From contig CAMLFF010000005.1 in NCBI GenBank assembly GCA_946479185.1, positions 1 to 28,873 of the forward strand: DNA of 28,873 nucleotides, written 5' to 3'. Both the position numbers and the translations under genes were made by a program. Source of the DNA: an uncultured Sphingobium sp. (GTDB lineage: Bacteria; Pseudomonadota; Alphaproteobacteria; Sphingomonadales; Sphingomonadaceae). Within the stretch, counting starts at the first letter, position 1, and every line of letters begins with the position of its first letter. Shown here piece after piece: positions 15,256 through 23,137 of the stretch. The notes below the pieces were generated by a model that worked only from the letters and a program-made list of their open reading frames with translations, had not been told where the DNA came from and ran no database searches.

Positions 15256-17646
15256 CTAGGTTTTGTTGATCAGATCGTGAATGCACTCCGCCATCGCAGT
15301 CATTGTGAAAGGCTTTGTGAGAATGGCCATTCCCGGCTCGAGATTTCCTTGCTGCATCACGGCCGTGTCCGCATAGCCCGTCACAAACAGGACTGGTAAG
15401 CTGGTCAGCCGCGTTCGCGCTGCCTCAGCTATTTGTCGTCCGTTCATGCCATTGGGCAATCCGACGTCCGTGATCAAAAGATCGATATGGTCCACTGATC
15501 TTAAGACAGCCATTGCTTCCGGTCCGTCCGACGCTTCTAACGCAAGATGTCCAAGCTCTTCCACGACGTCGACAATCAACGCTCTGACAAGTGGCTCATC
15601 ATCAACGACCAGCACAGTTTGCTGGGTTGTCGCGCTCGCTTTCTCAAATTCCGGCGCCGACGCTTCTTTTTCGGCCTCGGCAGTGCCGTGGCGCGGCAGG
15701 AGCAGGCTAATGGTCGTCCCCATGCCTAGCTCCGAATGAATTTTGACTTGTCCGCCGGACTGCGTTGCAAAACCAAAGACCATCGAGAGTCCAAGGCCGG
15801 TGCCAACACCGATTGGCTTTGTCGTGAAAAAGGGCTCGAACACATGGTCTTTAACGTCCCGAGACATCCCCACCCCACTGTCTGAAATAGAAAGGCAGAT
15901 ATAGTCTCCCGGCGGGACGTCGAACGCAGTTGCGCTCCCAAAATCCATGTGACGGTTGGAAGCTTCGATTTTCAGCTTCCCGCCATCAGGCATTGCGTCG
16001 CGGGCATTGATGCAGAGGTTGAGAAGAGCGTTTTCAAGCTGGTTCTGGTCAACAAGCGTGGACCAGAGATCCGGTGCCGAGAGAGTCTCAAGCGCGATGG
16101 CAGGACCAACGGTCCGCTGGATCAGATCCTCCATGTCGCTTATCAGACGCGCAACATTGGTCGGCTTGGGAGCAAGTGTTTGGCGACGCGAGAAGGCGAG
16201 GAGGCGGTGCGTGAGCGCCGCCGCCCGCTCCACGGCGCTCTGCGCACCGGCAAGATATTCCTGGGCCTTTTCGGGACGTCCATCCGCGATGCGCCTCTGC
16301 ATCAATTCCAGGCTGCCTGATATGCCTGCCAGCAGATTGTTGAAATCATGCGCCAAGCCGCCCGTCAGCTGACCAACAGCTTCCATCTTCTGACTTTGTC
16401 GCAGCGCGGTTTCTGCTTTGATTAGAGCCTCGGACTGCTCCTTTTCGGCCGTGATATGCCGGCCGATTGCGAAAATCTCGTCATCCCCCTGGACCGCGAC
16501 CCACTGTATCCATCGATAACTGCCGTCCTTGTGACGAAAACGATATTCGTAAATTGGGAGCGTACCGCTTTGGGCGATCTCAAGCGCGGCTTGGGTCGCT
16601 TCCAAGTCGTCGGGATGCGTGAAATCAGTCGCGAAGTGACCAACCACATCCTCAGCCTGATAGCCTAGCACAGCCTTCCAGGCTGGATTGATGCGACGAT
16701 AATATCCGTCACGCGATAGCACGACCATGAGATCGGGAGACATCTCCCACATACGATCTCTCTCGGCTGTGCGCCGTGCGACTTCATTTTCCAAGCGATC
16801 GTTCAGCCGCTTAACAGTCAGCTCCGCATTACGACGGGCAGATATGTCGTTGAACATGATCGCAACGCGCCGATCCTGAGCCTCTCCAAGGCGAAAGGCG
16901 AATACATCGAAATGACGCCCCAAGGTCGCAGATTCTTCTTCGAAACGTTCGGGCTGACCAGTGAGGACGACGCGTTCGTACACCTGATACCAATGCTCTT
17001 CCAAAGCAGGCGCGGCCTCGCGGAGCCACTGATTGAAGATGGATTTTGGAAATCCGGTTTGCTCATAAAATGCTGGGTTTGCTTCCACGACGCGATAGTC
17101 GTTCTGCTTGTCCGCTTCGGACAGTCGAACCTCCACAACGCAAAACCCGCTCTCGATCGTTTCGAACAAGGTGCGATACCTTGCCTCGCTCCGTGTAAGC
17201 GCCTGCTCGGTCTGACGACGATCTTCAATATCGAGGACTGAGCCATCATAACCCAAGAAAGAGCCGTCGGAAGCGAACCTTGGAGAGGCTGCGTCGATCG
17301 CCCAGCGATAGGATCCATCATGTGCGCGGAGGCGATATTCCAAACGGAAAGCCGAATGAGCGGCATTGGCCGCCAGGAAAGTTCGCTCTGCTTCGGCACG
17401 GTCATCGGGATGCGCAGCATCAAGCCACCCATAACCTTCGGCCTCGGCGAATGTCTGGCCGGTAAAATCGTACCAGGGCCGGTTGAGATAAACGCAACGA
17501 CCATCGGGGTCGGTGACCCACATCATCACTGGTGATTGGTCAGCCAGTTCTCGGAATGAAGCGTCGATGGAAACGGCATCCTGACGTGCAGTCTCGCACG
17601 CCAACGTGGCAATATCCTCCAGTCTCTCATCCTCGTTGCTCGACAC
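15256..17646 (-). CDS. Hybrid sensor histidine kinase, three PAS domains plus receiver
   Basis: 796 aa, soluble (no membrane segment). Domains in order: PAS 1 (about 30-150, ELADQSPVMMWVTDPDGRC), PAS 2 (155-270), PAS 3 (300-405, WEMSPDLMVVLSRDGYYRRI) with a PAC-like segment, HisKA with His433 in GGLAHDFNNLLAGI, HATPase (NLCINARDAMPDGG with Asn547, SDSGVGM, TGLGLSMVFGF), and a C-terminal receiver (VLVVDDEPLVR, Asp727 in ITDVGLP, Lys778 in TKPF). It should sense a cytoplasmic signal, perhaps redox or light through PAS, and pass phosphate to its own receiver or to the downstream single-domain regulator. The GTG start lacks a strong ribosome site, so a start slightly downstream is possible. The long A-tract upstream (17713-17726) may act in its promoter. 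Confidence 0.96.
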   Translation of the reverse strand: MSSNEDERLEDIATLACETARQDAVSIDASFRELADQSPVMMWVTDPDGRCVYLNRPWYDFTGQTFAEAEGYGWLDAAHPDDRAEAERTFLAANAAHSAFRLEYRLRAHDGSYRWAIDAASPRFASDGSFLGYDGSVLDIEDRRQTEQALTRSEARYRTLFETIESGFCVVEVRLSEADKQNDYRVVEANPAFYEQTGFPKSIFNQWLREAAPALEEHWYQVYERVVLTGQPERFEEESATLGRHFDVFAFRLGEAQDRRVAIMFNDISARRNAELTVKRLNDRLENEVARRTAERDRMWEMSPDLMVVLSRDGYYRRINPAWKAVLGYQAEDVVGHFATDFTHPDDLEATQAALEIAQSGTLPIYEYRFRHKDGSYRWIQWVAVQGDDEIFAIGRHITAEKEQSEALIKAETALRQSQKMEAVGQLTGGLAHDFNNLLAGISGSLELMQRRIADGRPEKAQEYLAGAQSAVERAAALTHRLLAFSRRQTLAPKPTNVARLISDMEDLIQRTVGPAIALETLSAPDLWSTLVDQNQLENALLNLCINARDAMPDGGKLKIEASNRHMDFGSATAFDVPPGDYICLSISDSGVGMSRDVKDHVFEPFFTTKPIGVGTGLGLSMVFGFATQSGGQVKIHSELGMGTTISLLLPRHGTAEAEKEASAPEFEKASATTQQTVLVVDDEPLVRALIVDVVEELGHLALEASDGPEAMAVLRSVDHIDLLITDVGLPNGMNGRQIAEAARTRLTSLPVLFVTGYADTAVMQQGNLEPGMAILTKPFTMTAMAECIHDLINKT

Positions 17647-18028
17647 TTAAATAATCCGCTGGTTCAAATCATATGCGCATTGGCATAGGGCTATGGTGTC
17701 ACGCTTACAGCATTTTTTTGTTTTTTAACGTTGATATAGCTCAATTTTGCACCATTCATTTAGGGCGCCGGATAGGCACTCTAAGGCGCAATTGAACGGA
17801 CGACTGGTTTGAGCCGGAGCACTTCGCCGTCGAATGTCTTCTTTATTGGCGATAGGGTGCAACAATGTAGAGCTAAGGTAAGGCCGTTTCCCGCCGTTTC
17901 GATCCGCTAGTATAGCAGGGGCAGGGGCTCCGGCGCAGACGTGAAGGTCCGCACTTGGCCATGGTTCGGGAGTGACGCGCCGGTCGAAGGCGAAGAACGA
18001 TAAGATCAGGACGTTGGAGAGAAATGAG
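17647..18028. promoter_or_regulatory. Divergent promoter region between two histidine kinase genes
   Basis: 382 bp with no credible gene. It contains two runs of T (7 and 6, at 17713-17726), which on the minus strand form A-tracts 70-80 bp before the hybrid kinase start. These could be an UP-like element. A GTG at 17972 would extend the plus-strand kinase, but the ribosome site favours 18029. I found no confident -35/-10 pair. Confidence 0.45.
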
Positions 18029-19372
18029 ATGTCTGCGCAGCCTGGGTCATCCGCAGGTCTTCGCCCTCTGCAATCGCAGCGGTTGATCGCCTATGCGATG
18101 GGGCTTTTTCTGTTGGTTGCGCTGGTGCAAGTGACGGCGAGTATCCTTTTCTACGAGGCGATCGACCGGAACGCCCTCCATCAGGACCATGCGCGGCGCG
18201 TGGCGGAACTGCTGGTCGTGAGCGATCGCATCCATCGGCTCGATCCCGGCCTCACCGCGCGGACGATGTCGAGCCAATATCTCGATGTGCGAATTGACAG
18301 GCAGCCGAGCGTCACCCGGTCGGATGACGAGAATGCCGTGACGCGGATACGCGAGCATATCGTCGCGTGGGAGCCGGGTCTTGCGGCGCGTGACATTAAG
18401 CTCGGCATCGTGCCTGGCACGGCGGGGCGGCAGGATCTGGCGGGCGCCATGGCTTTGATCGACGGCAGTTGGCTGAATTTTCGCTCGCGCGATATTTCGT
18501 CTGGCTGGCCAATCGTGTTGCGGGCGGTCGCGGTCACGCTGGCGATCACCTTACTGTGTGTCGCTTTCGGCCTTTACGGTCTCCATCTCCTGGTTACGCC
18601 ACTCAACCGCCTGTCGCAGGCTACGGCCGGGCTGGTGAGCGATCGTCCCGCACCACTGGAAGAGCGCGGCCCCTCCGATATTCGCGGGCTTTTCCGGTCG
18701 TTCAACGAGATGCAGGTGCGCATTTCAGATCTCGAAAATAATCAGTCCAAATCATTTGCAGCGATCAGCCATGATCTGCGCACGCCGATCAGTCGCTTGA
18801 AACTCGCCGCCGATTTCGTGTCTGACACGGAGATCAGCCGCATTGTCCAAAGTAGCGCAGCCGAGATGGAAGCGATGATCATGTCGCTGCAGGCTTTCCT
18901 GCAGGCTGAGCATCTGGAGAGCGACGTGTCCTCCTTTGACCTCACGGCATTGGTCGCGGGATTGCTGGAGCAATATGGCGCACAAGCGGCATTGAAAGCG
19001 CCACCAAATGCGATTGTGCGGACGCACCGGGAGCCACTGGAACGCGCGCTCAAACCGCTCTTCGACAACGCCGTGCAATATGGAACGAAACTGAGCGTCG
19101 TGGTCCGCTCATCGGACGAGGACTGGCTCATCGAGATTGACGATGACGGACCGGGCATTGCCGAGCAGCATTTCACGGCGGTGCTAGACCCATTCTTCCG
19201 CGCCGATGAAGCGCGGGCGCGCGATACGCCGGGGTTCGGACTCGGTATCCCGACAGCCCATCGGCTGCTGACGCGCTTCGGCAGCGCATTGAGCTTCTAC
19301 AAGAACACCATTGGCGGCACGACGGTGCGGGTGACTGTCCGCTGCGCAGCAGATGTTGTTCAAACCACCTGA
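18029..19372 (+). CDS. Membrane sensor histidine kinase (EnvZ-like, HAMP)
   Basis: 447 aa from the chosen ATG, which has GGAGAG with 8-base spacing; the longer frame begins at GTG 17972. Layout: TM1 about 20-42 (LIAYAMGLFLLVALVQVTA), periplasmic region 43-162, TM2 163-187, HAMP 188-240 (LVTPLNRLSQATAGL), HisKA with His248 in FAAISHDLRTPISRL, HATPase with Asn347 (FDNAVQYG), DDDGPGI and GLGIPTAHRL. It is a classical cell-envelope sensor. No response regulator lies next to it, which is unusual for this type. It lies upstream of and convergent with the XRE regulator of the sortase locus, so a link to surface signalling is possible but unproven. Confidence 0.95.
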   Translation: MSAQPGSSAGLRPLQSQRLIAYAMGLFLLVALVQVTASILFYEAIDRNALHQDHARRVAELLVVSDRIHRLDPGLTARTMSSQYLDVRIDRQPSVTRSDDENAVTRIREHIVAWEPGLAARDIKLGIVPGTAGRQDLAGAMALIDGSWLNFRSRDISSGWPIVLRAVAVTLAITLLCVAFGLYGLHLLVTPLNRLSQATAGLVSDRPAPLEERGPSDIRGLFRSFNEMQVRISDLENNQSKSFAAISHDLRTPISRLKLAADFVSDTEISRIVQSSAAEMEAMIMSLQAFLQAEHLESDVSSFDLTALVAGLLEQYGAQAALKAPPNAIVRTHREPLERALKPLFDNAVQYGTKLSVVVRSSDEDWLIEIDDDGPGIAEQHFTAVLDPFFRADEARARDTPGFGLGIPTAHRLLTRFGSALSFYKNTIGGTTVRVTVRCAADVVQTT

Positions 19373-19412
19373 TTTGGACATGCGCGGCGCCCGCCTTGCC
19401 CTGAACAACATC
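19352..19412. repeat. 11-bp perfect inverted repeat across the kinase stop codon
   Basis: GATGTTGTTCA (19352-19362) and TGAACAACATC (19402-19412) are perfect reverse complements 39 bases apart, spanning the kinase stop. The loop is GC-rich. No T-run follows, so it is not a classic terminator. It may form a 3' end stem that protects the mRNA, or be a binding site. Confidence 0.5.
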
Positions 19413-19510
19413 GCAGACAACCTTATGTGAACGGATGACCGGCTTGGGGAAACTAATCTCCAACTTGCATGTCTGCTATGTTTGCGATGTCAGCCCTCCC
19501 TTGTGCCGAA

Positions 19511-20260
19511 CTAGCTCCGCAAACGGCAGAAATCGTCCTGCAAGGCGCGGTCGAGGATCAGGCGGCACATCTGATGCTCGGGATGATCGGCAGGCATCAG
19601 CCCAAGATCGGATAGGGCCATCTGACTTTGCGGCACGAATGCAATTGGGCAGGCGACCGGGACAAGCTGCGACCCGGCACCGACCTGGAGCGTTGTCAGC
19701 AGGCCGAACATCTGCCCTTCACGCGTCGCGCGGCCCAATATGATCATGCGGTGCTGCCCGGATTCGCTGGTGACGAGATAGGTGTGACCGGAGAGGTTGG
19801 GCATGGCGACATGGCCCTTTTGCGCAAAGGCGCCATCAACACGCTGTGATTCCGCAAAGCTCAAATGGCCTAGGGCGTCGTCCCAGACAATGCTGGTCCG
19901 ATAGGCGTAGATCGCGCCAGGCGTATCGAAGCTCGGACGCAGCGTTACATAATCACCTTCGATCCAGCGGACTGCGGCGCGTCCATATGACCCCATATGT
20001 TCGGGCGCGATGCCGGGCGAGGGGGGCGTGACCGGCGAAGCTGTTTCACGCAGCGGCGTACCCAAGGCTTCTTCGAGGCGGATCACGGTCGCCAGTGTGA
20101 AGTGGCGATTGCCGGTAAGCGCCTTCTCCAGTGTCGACAGGCTGATTTTCGCCATATCCGCGAGCGCCTGACGCGAGATGCGACGCCGCGCCAATTCTTC
20201 ACGCAGGCGCACCGCGATCGCATCGCCGTCCTTCTCTTGAACCAATGCGGGGTCGGACAT
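19511..20260 (-). CDS. XRE-family (Cro/CI-like HTH) transcriptional regulator
   Basis: 249 aa. The start is set by AGGAG about 6 bases upstream of the ATG; the frame reaches back to 20287. The N-terminal helix-turn-helix (about 15-70) reads RREELARRRISRQALADMA-like through ISLSTLEKALTGNR and LATVIRLEEALG. The C-terminal ~170 residues form a beta-rich domain (YGRAAVRWIEGDYVTLRPSF, SIVWDDALGHLSFAESQRVD, YLVTSESGQHRMIILGRATR, IAFVPQSQ) not tied to a named family here; it could be a sensor domain. The gene is divergent from the sortase-target gene and separated by a 175-bp region with repeats. Controlling that operon and itself is the likely role. Confidence 0.88.
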   Translation of the reverse strand: MSDPALVQEKDGDAIAVRLREELARRRISRQALADMAKISLSTLEKALTGNRHFTLATVIRLEEALGTPLRETASPVTPPSPGIAPEHMGSYGRAAVRWIEGDYVTLRPSFDTPGAIYAYRTSIVWDDALGHLSFAESQRVDGAFAQKGHVAMPNLSGHTYLVTSESGQHRMIILGRATREGQMFGLLTTLQVGAGSQLVPVACPIAFVPQSQMALSDLGLMPADHPEHQMCRLILDRALQDDFCRLRS

Positions 20261-20276
20261 GCAGGCTCCTGAACAA

Positions 20277-20359
20277 TGTGCGGACAATTGCGCACAAAAC
20301 CGTAAAATCCGTCAAGGCTAAACTGGTTTTACGGACAGGGTCGGACACGCTGCCGGACA
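20277..20359. promoter_or_regulatory. Divergent promoter region with CGGACA repeats and two inverted repeats
   Basis: Between the XRE and sortase-target genes, CGGACA occurs at 20281, 20332, 20342 and 20354, with a fifth copy at 20254 over the XRE start; the last three are spaced 10 and 12 bp, about one helical turn. Inverted repeats are TGTGCG-N8-CGCACA (20277-20296) and CCGTAAAA (20300-20307) with TTTTACGG (20327-20334). These fit a regulator array for the XRE protein, an inference. Confidence 0.5.
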
Positions 20360-20435
20360 TTGACAGCCATTGCCCGTGGCTGTGCGGCATGGGCGGCCCT
20401 TAACGGGAGGGCTCCACAAATGATGGAGTTGCATC

Positions 20436-22541
20436 ATGCCCATATCGCCATACCCTCGCCGGTCCCGCCAGAGGCTCATCATTGGGCTTCTCCTTTTGAT
20501 CGCCATCGTCATGGGCTCGCTCTTTGCCAGCCGGCTCATTGCATCCGAGCCCGCAGACGAACCAGATGCCATCGGCAGCGGCACGCTGATGCTGAGCGGG
20601 AAAGGCGCCTCGCAAGCGATGCCCGCGATCCGGCTCGGCACTGACATGAATGTGACGGTGAGCGGGCAGACGGCCCGTGTCCGCGTCACGCAGGCCTTCC
20701 GCAACAGCAGCGATCGGTGGATGGAAGCCACCTATCTCTACCCGCTGCCAGATGACGGCGCGGTCGACAGCCTAAAGATGGTCGTCGGCCAACGCGTGAT
20801 TATCGGCCGGATCAAGCGCCGCGCCGAAGCCCGCGAGATTTACGAGAAGGCGCGGGACAATGGGCAAAAAGCCGGTCTCGTCGAAGCGGAGCGCCCCAAC
20901 ATGTTCCGCAACAGCATCGCCAATATCGGCCCGCATGAAACCGTGCTGATCGCGATTGAATATCAGATGCCGGTGCGTCAGCTTGGTGGCGAGTTTGCCC
21001 TGCGCCTGCCGCTCGTGGTCGGCCCGCGCTATGTGCCCGCCCATAATGCAGCCGATGCCGCGCATGTCACCGCGCCGCTTGCCGATCCTGCCCTAGGCAA
21101 GGATCTCAATCCTGTGTCGATCACGGTCAATCTCGCGCCGGGGTTCGTGCCTGCCAACCTCATCAGCCCCTATCATCGCATCGCGATCGAACCAGCAGGT
21201 TCGCAGGTGCGCACCATCCGCCTTGCCGACGGTCAGGTGCCCGCGGATCGCGATTTCGAGTTGCGCTGGCGCTCGGCCAGTGCCGATCCGACCATCGGCC
21301 TGTTCCGGCAGGTGCTGGATGGCCAGTCTTACCTCATGGCATCGATCACGCCGCCATCGCAGGAGCGCGCAGGCCCTGTGCTTCCCCGCGAAATGCTGTT
21401 TGTCATCGACAATAGCGGCTCGATGGGCGGCCAGTCGATGGCCGCTGCCAAGGAGAGCCTGCTCTATGCGCTGGGCACACTGCGCCCGCAGGATAGCTTC
21501 AATGTCATCCGCTTCGACGATACGATGACGCAGCTTTTCGAGCAGAGCGTGCCAGCCACGCCCGATCAGATTGCGCTCGCCGAACGCTTCACCAACGGGC
21601 TGGAAGCCAGTGGCGGCACAGAGATGCTGCCCGCATTGGAAGCCGCGCTGATCGATCACCGCCCCACCGACGCCAAGTCCGTGCGCCAGATCATCTTCCT
21701 TACCGATGGCGACCTTTCCAACGAGAAGGACATGATGGCCGCGATCGCCGCCAAGGGTGGCCGCAGTCGCCTATGCATGGTCGGCATCGGCTCGGCGCCC
21801 AACAATTTCCTGATGCGTCGCATGGCTGAAGCGGGTCGGGGAACCTACACCAATATCGGCACGGGCGGTGAAGTGGCGGCCAAGATGACCGCATTGCTCG
21901 ACCGGCTCAAGGCGCCGATGGTGCGCGATCTCAAGGTGAGCGTGGATGGCCCCGCGCTCGACCTGACGCCGAACCGTCTGCCTGATCTCTACGCGGGCGA
22001 ACCACTGGTGCTGCTTGGACGCGGCACGTCTCTCTCCGGCATGCTGACCGTGAGCGGCATGATCGGTGACAAGCTCTGGTCGCAGAGCGTTGACCTTGCG
22101 TCAGCCATCGACAGTGATGCCGTGGCGAAGAGCTGGGCCAGCCGACGCATTGCCGATGTCGAAGCCTCGCGTTGGTCGGGCACGGTCGATGATGCGACAG
22201 CCGATGAGGCCATCGCACAATTGGGCCTCAGCTATGCGCTGGTCACGCCGCAAACCAGTCTGGTTGCAGTCGATGAAACGCCGAGCCGACCAGCTGGCGC
22301 AAAGCTGACCCGTGAAGAGTTGCCGTTGCTGCTCCCCGCCGGTTGGGATTTCGACACGCTGTTTGGCGGCAATAGTGCCGACCGTCAGTCCCAGCCCGAC
22401 ACGCAATCCGCCGAGCAGGCCGAAGCGCTCGAACTGCCGCAAACGGCGACGGGCTTCATGAGCTGGATCTTGCAGGGTGCCGCGTTGCTGGCGATCGGTC
22501 TGATCGGCCTTGCCGCAACCCGTCGGAGCGCTCGGGCATGA
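20436..22541 (+). CDS. VIT/VWA-domain sortase target protein (marine proteobacterial type)
   Basis: 701 aa. GGAG lies 7 bases before the ATG. An N-terminal membrane segment (LIIGLLLLIAIVMGSLFA) acts as a signal anchor. Next is a VIT (inter-alpha-trypsin-like) domain with KMVVGQRVIIGRIKRRAEAR and EYQMPVRQ, and a VWA domain with the MIDAS DNSGSMGG (Asp325, Ser327, Ser329). The C terminus is a textbook sorting signal: LPQTA at 667-671, a hydrophobic stretch (MSWILQGAALLAIGLIG) and a basic tail RRSARA. It should be cleaved and transferred by the sortase encoded next door, with which it overlaps by 4 bp (ATGA). Similar proteins are described as the dedicated partner of class GN sortases. The exact anchoring target in a Gram-negative is unknown. 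Confidence 0.95.
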   Translation: MPISPYPRRSRQRLIIGLLLLIAIVMGSLFASRLIASEPADEPDAIGSGTLMLSGKGASQAMPAIRLGTDMNVTVSGQTARVRVTQAFRNSSDRWMEATYLYPLPDDGAVDSLKMVVGQRVIIGRIKRRAEAREIYEKARDNGQKAGLVEAERPNMFRNSIANIGPHETVLIAIEYQMPVRQLGGEFALRLPLVVGPRYVPAHNAADAAHVTAPLADPALGKDLNPVSITVNLAPGFVPANLISPYHRIAIEPAGSQVRTIRLADGQVPADRDFELRWRSASADPTIGLFRQVLDGQSYLMASITPPSQERAGPVLPREMLFVIDNSGSMGGQSMAAAKESLLYALGTLRPQDSFNVIRFDDTMTQLFEQSVPATPDQIALAERFTNGLEASGGTEMLPALEAALIDHRPTDAKSVRQIIFLTDGDLSNEKDMMAAIAAKGGRSRLCMVGIGSAPNNFLMRRMAEAGRGTYTNIGTGGEVAAKMTALLDRLKAPMVRDLKVSVDGPALDLTPNRLPDLYAGEPLVLLGRGTSLSGMLTVSGMIGDKLWSQSVDLASAIDSDAVAKSWASRRIADVEASRWSGTVDDATADEAIAQLGLSYALVTPQTSLVAVDETPSRPAGAKLTREELPLLLPAGWDFDTLFGGNSADRQSQPDTQSAEQAEALELPQTATGFMSWILQGAALLAIGLIGLAATRRSARA

Positions 22542-23137
22542 GCGCGCTCTCGATCATGACAGGAAAGGGGCGCGCTTCCGGGCGCGCCCTGATCCAGTTC
22601 GCCTGGCTTGCCCTATGCGCGATCGGCCTCATGTGGATTGCCCGTGGCGCTTACATCCCCGCCAAGGCACAACTTGCGCAGATTCTGTTGGAGCGTGCGT
22701 TCGATCAGAGCGTGGCGAGCGGGCGCCCCGTGAAGCCTTGGGGCTGGGCTGATACCATGCCGGTCGCGCGCATCGGCCTTGCGCGTCTTGGCGTAAGGGA
22801 AGTCATTCTCTCTGGCGGCTCCGGGCAGGCAATGGCGTTTGGGCCGACCAAGCTGGCCACTGGCGGAGTCAGCAATGTGACGATGCTCGCCGCGCATCGC
22901 GACACGCACTTTGCGTTCATCAAACAAGCCAAAATAGGCGATATCATCACGCTGGATCCCGTCGCCGGTCGTCGCGTCACTTACCGTGTAACCGGTAAGC
23001 AGATCGTGCGATGGGACCAGTTTGCACTGTCCCGCTCCTATGCTCGGCCCACATTGGGCTTGGTGACCTGCTATCCGTTCGATGCCACCCAACATGGGCC
23101 GCTGCGCATGGTGCTTTGGGCGCAAGCGATTGGCTAG
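22538..23137 (+). CDS. Class GN sortase (proteobacterial transpeptidase)
   Basis: 199 aa. An N-terminal membrane segment (LIQFAWLALCAIGLMWIARG) is followed by the class-typical PWGWADTMPVARI and the sortase core. The active site is complete: His120 in AAHRDTHF, Cys178 in LVTCYPF and Arg190 in GPLRMVLW. The role is cleaving the LPQTA signal of the preceding protein in the inner membrane/periplasm. Its ATG overlaps the target gene stop. Its TAG stop shares CTAG (23134-23137) with the convergent DUF4139 gene. No typical PDS companions (the large PdsS kinase, PdsR, PdsO) are seen beside it. Confidence 0.94.
   Translation: MSALSIMTGKGRASGRALIQFAWLALCAIGLMWIARGAYIPAKAQLAQILLERAFDQSVASGRPVKPWGWADTMPVARIGLARLGVREVILSGGSGQAMAFGPTKLATGGVSNVTMLAAHRDTHFAFIKQAKIGDIITLDPVAGRRVTYRVTGKQIVRWDQFALSRSYARPTLGLVTCYPFDATQHGPLRMVLWAQAIG

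Noticed and set aside
17713..17726. T-runs as an intrinsic terminator
   Set aside because: There is no preceding stem and no plus-strand gene ends nearby; more likely an A-tract element for the minus-strand kinase promoter.
18029..19372. Identity as PdsS, the dedicated sortase-system kinase
   Set aside because: That kinase is much larger and accompanied by PdsR and PdsO; this one is a 447-aa EnvZ-like kinase and lies convergent to the XRE gene.
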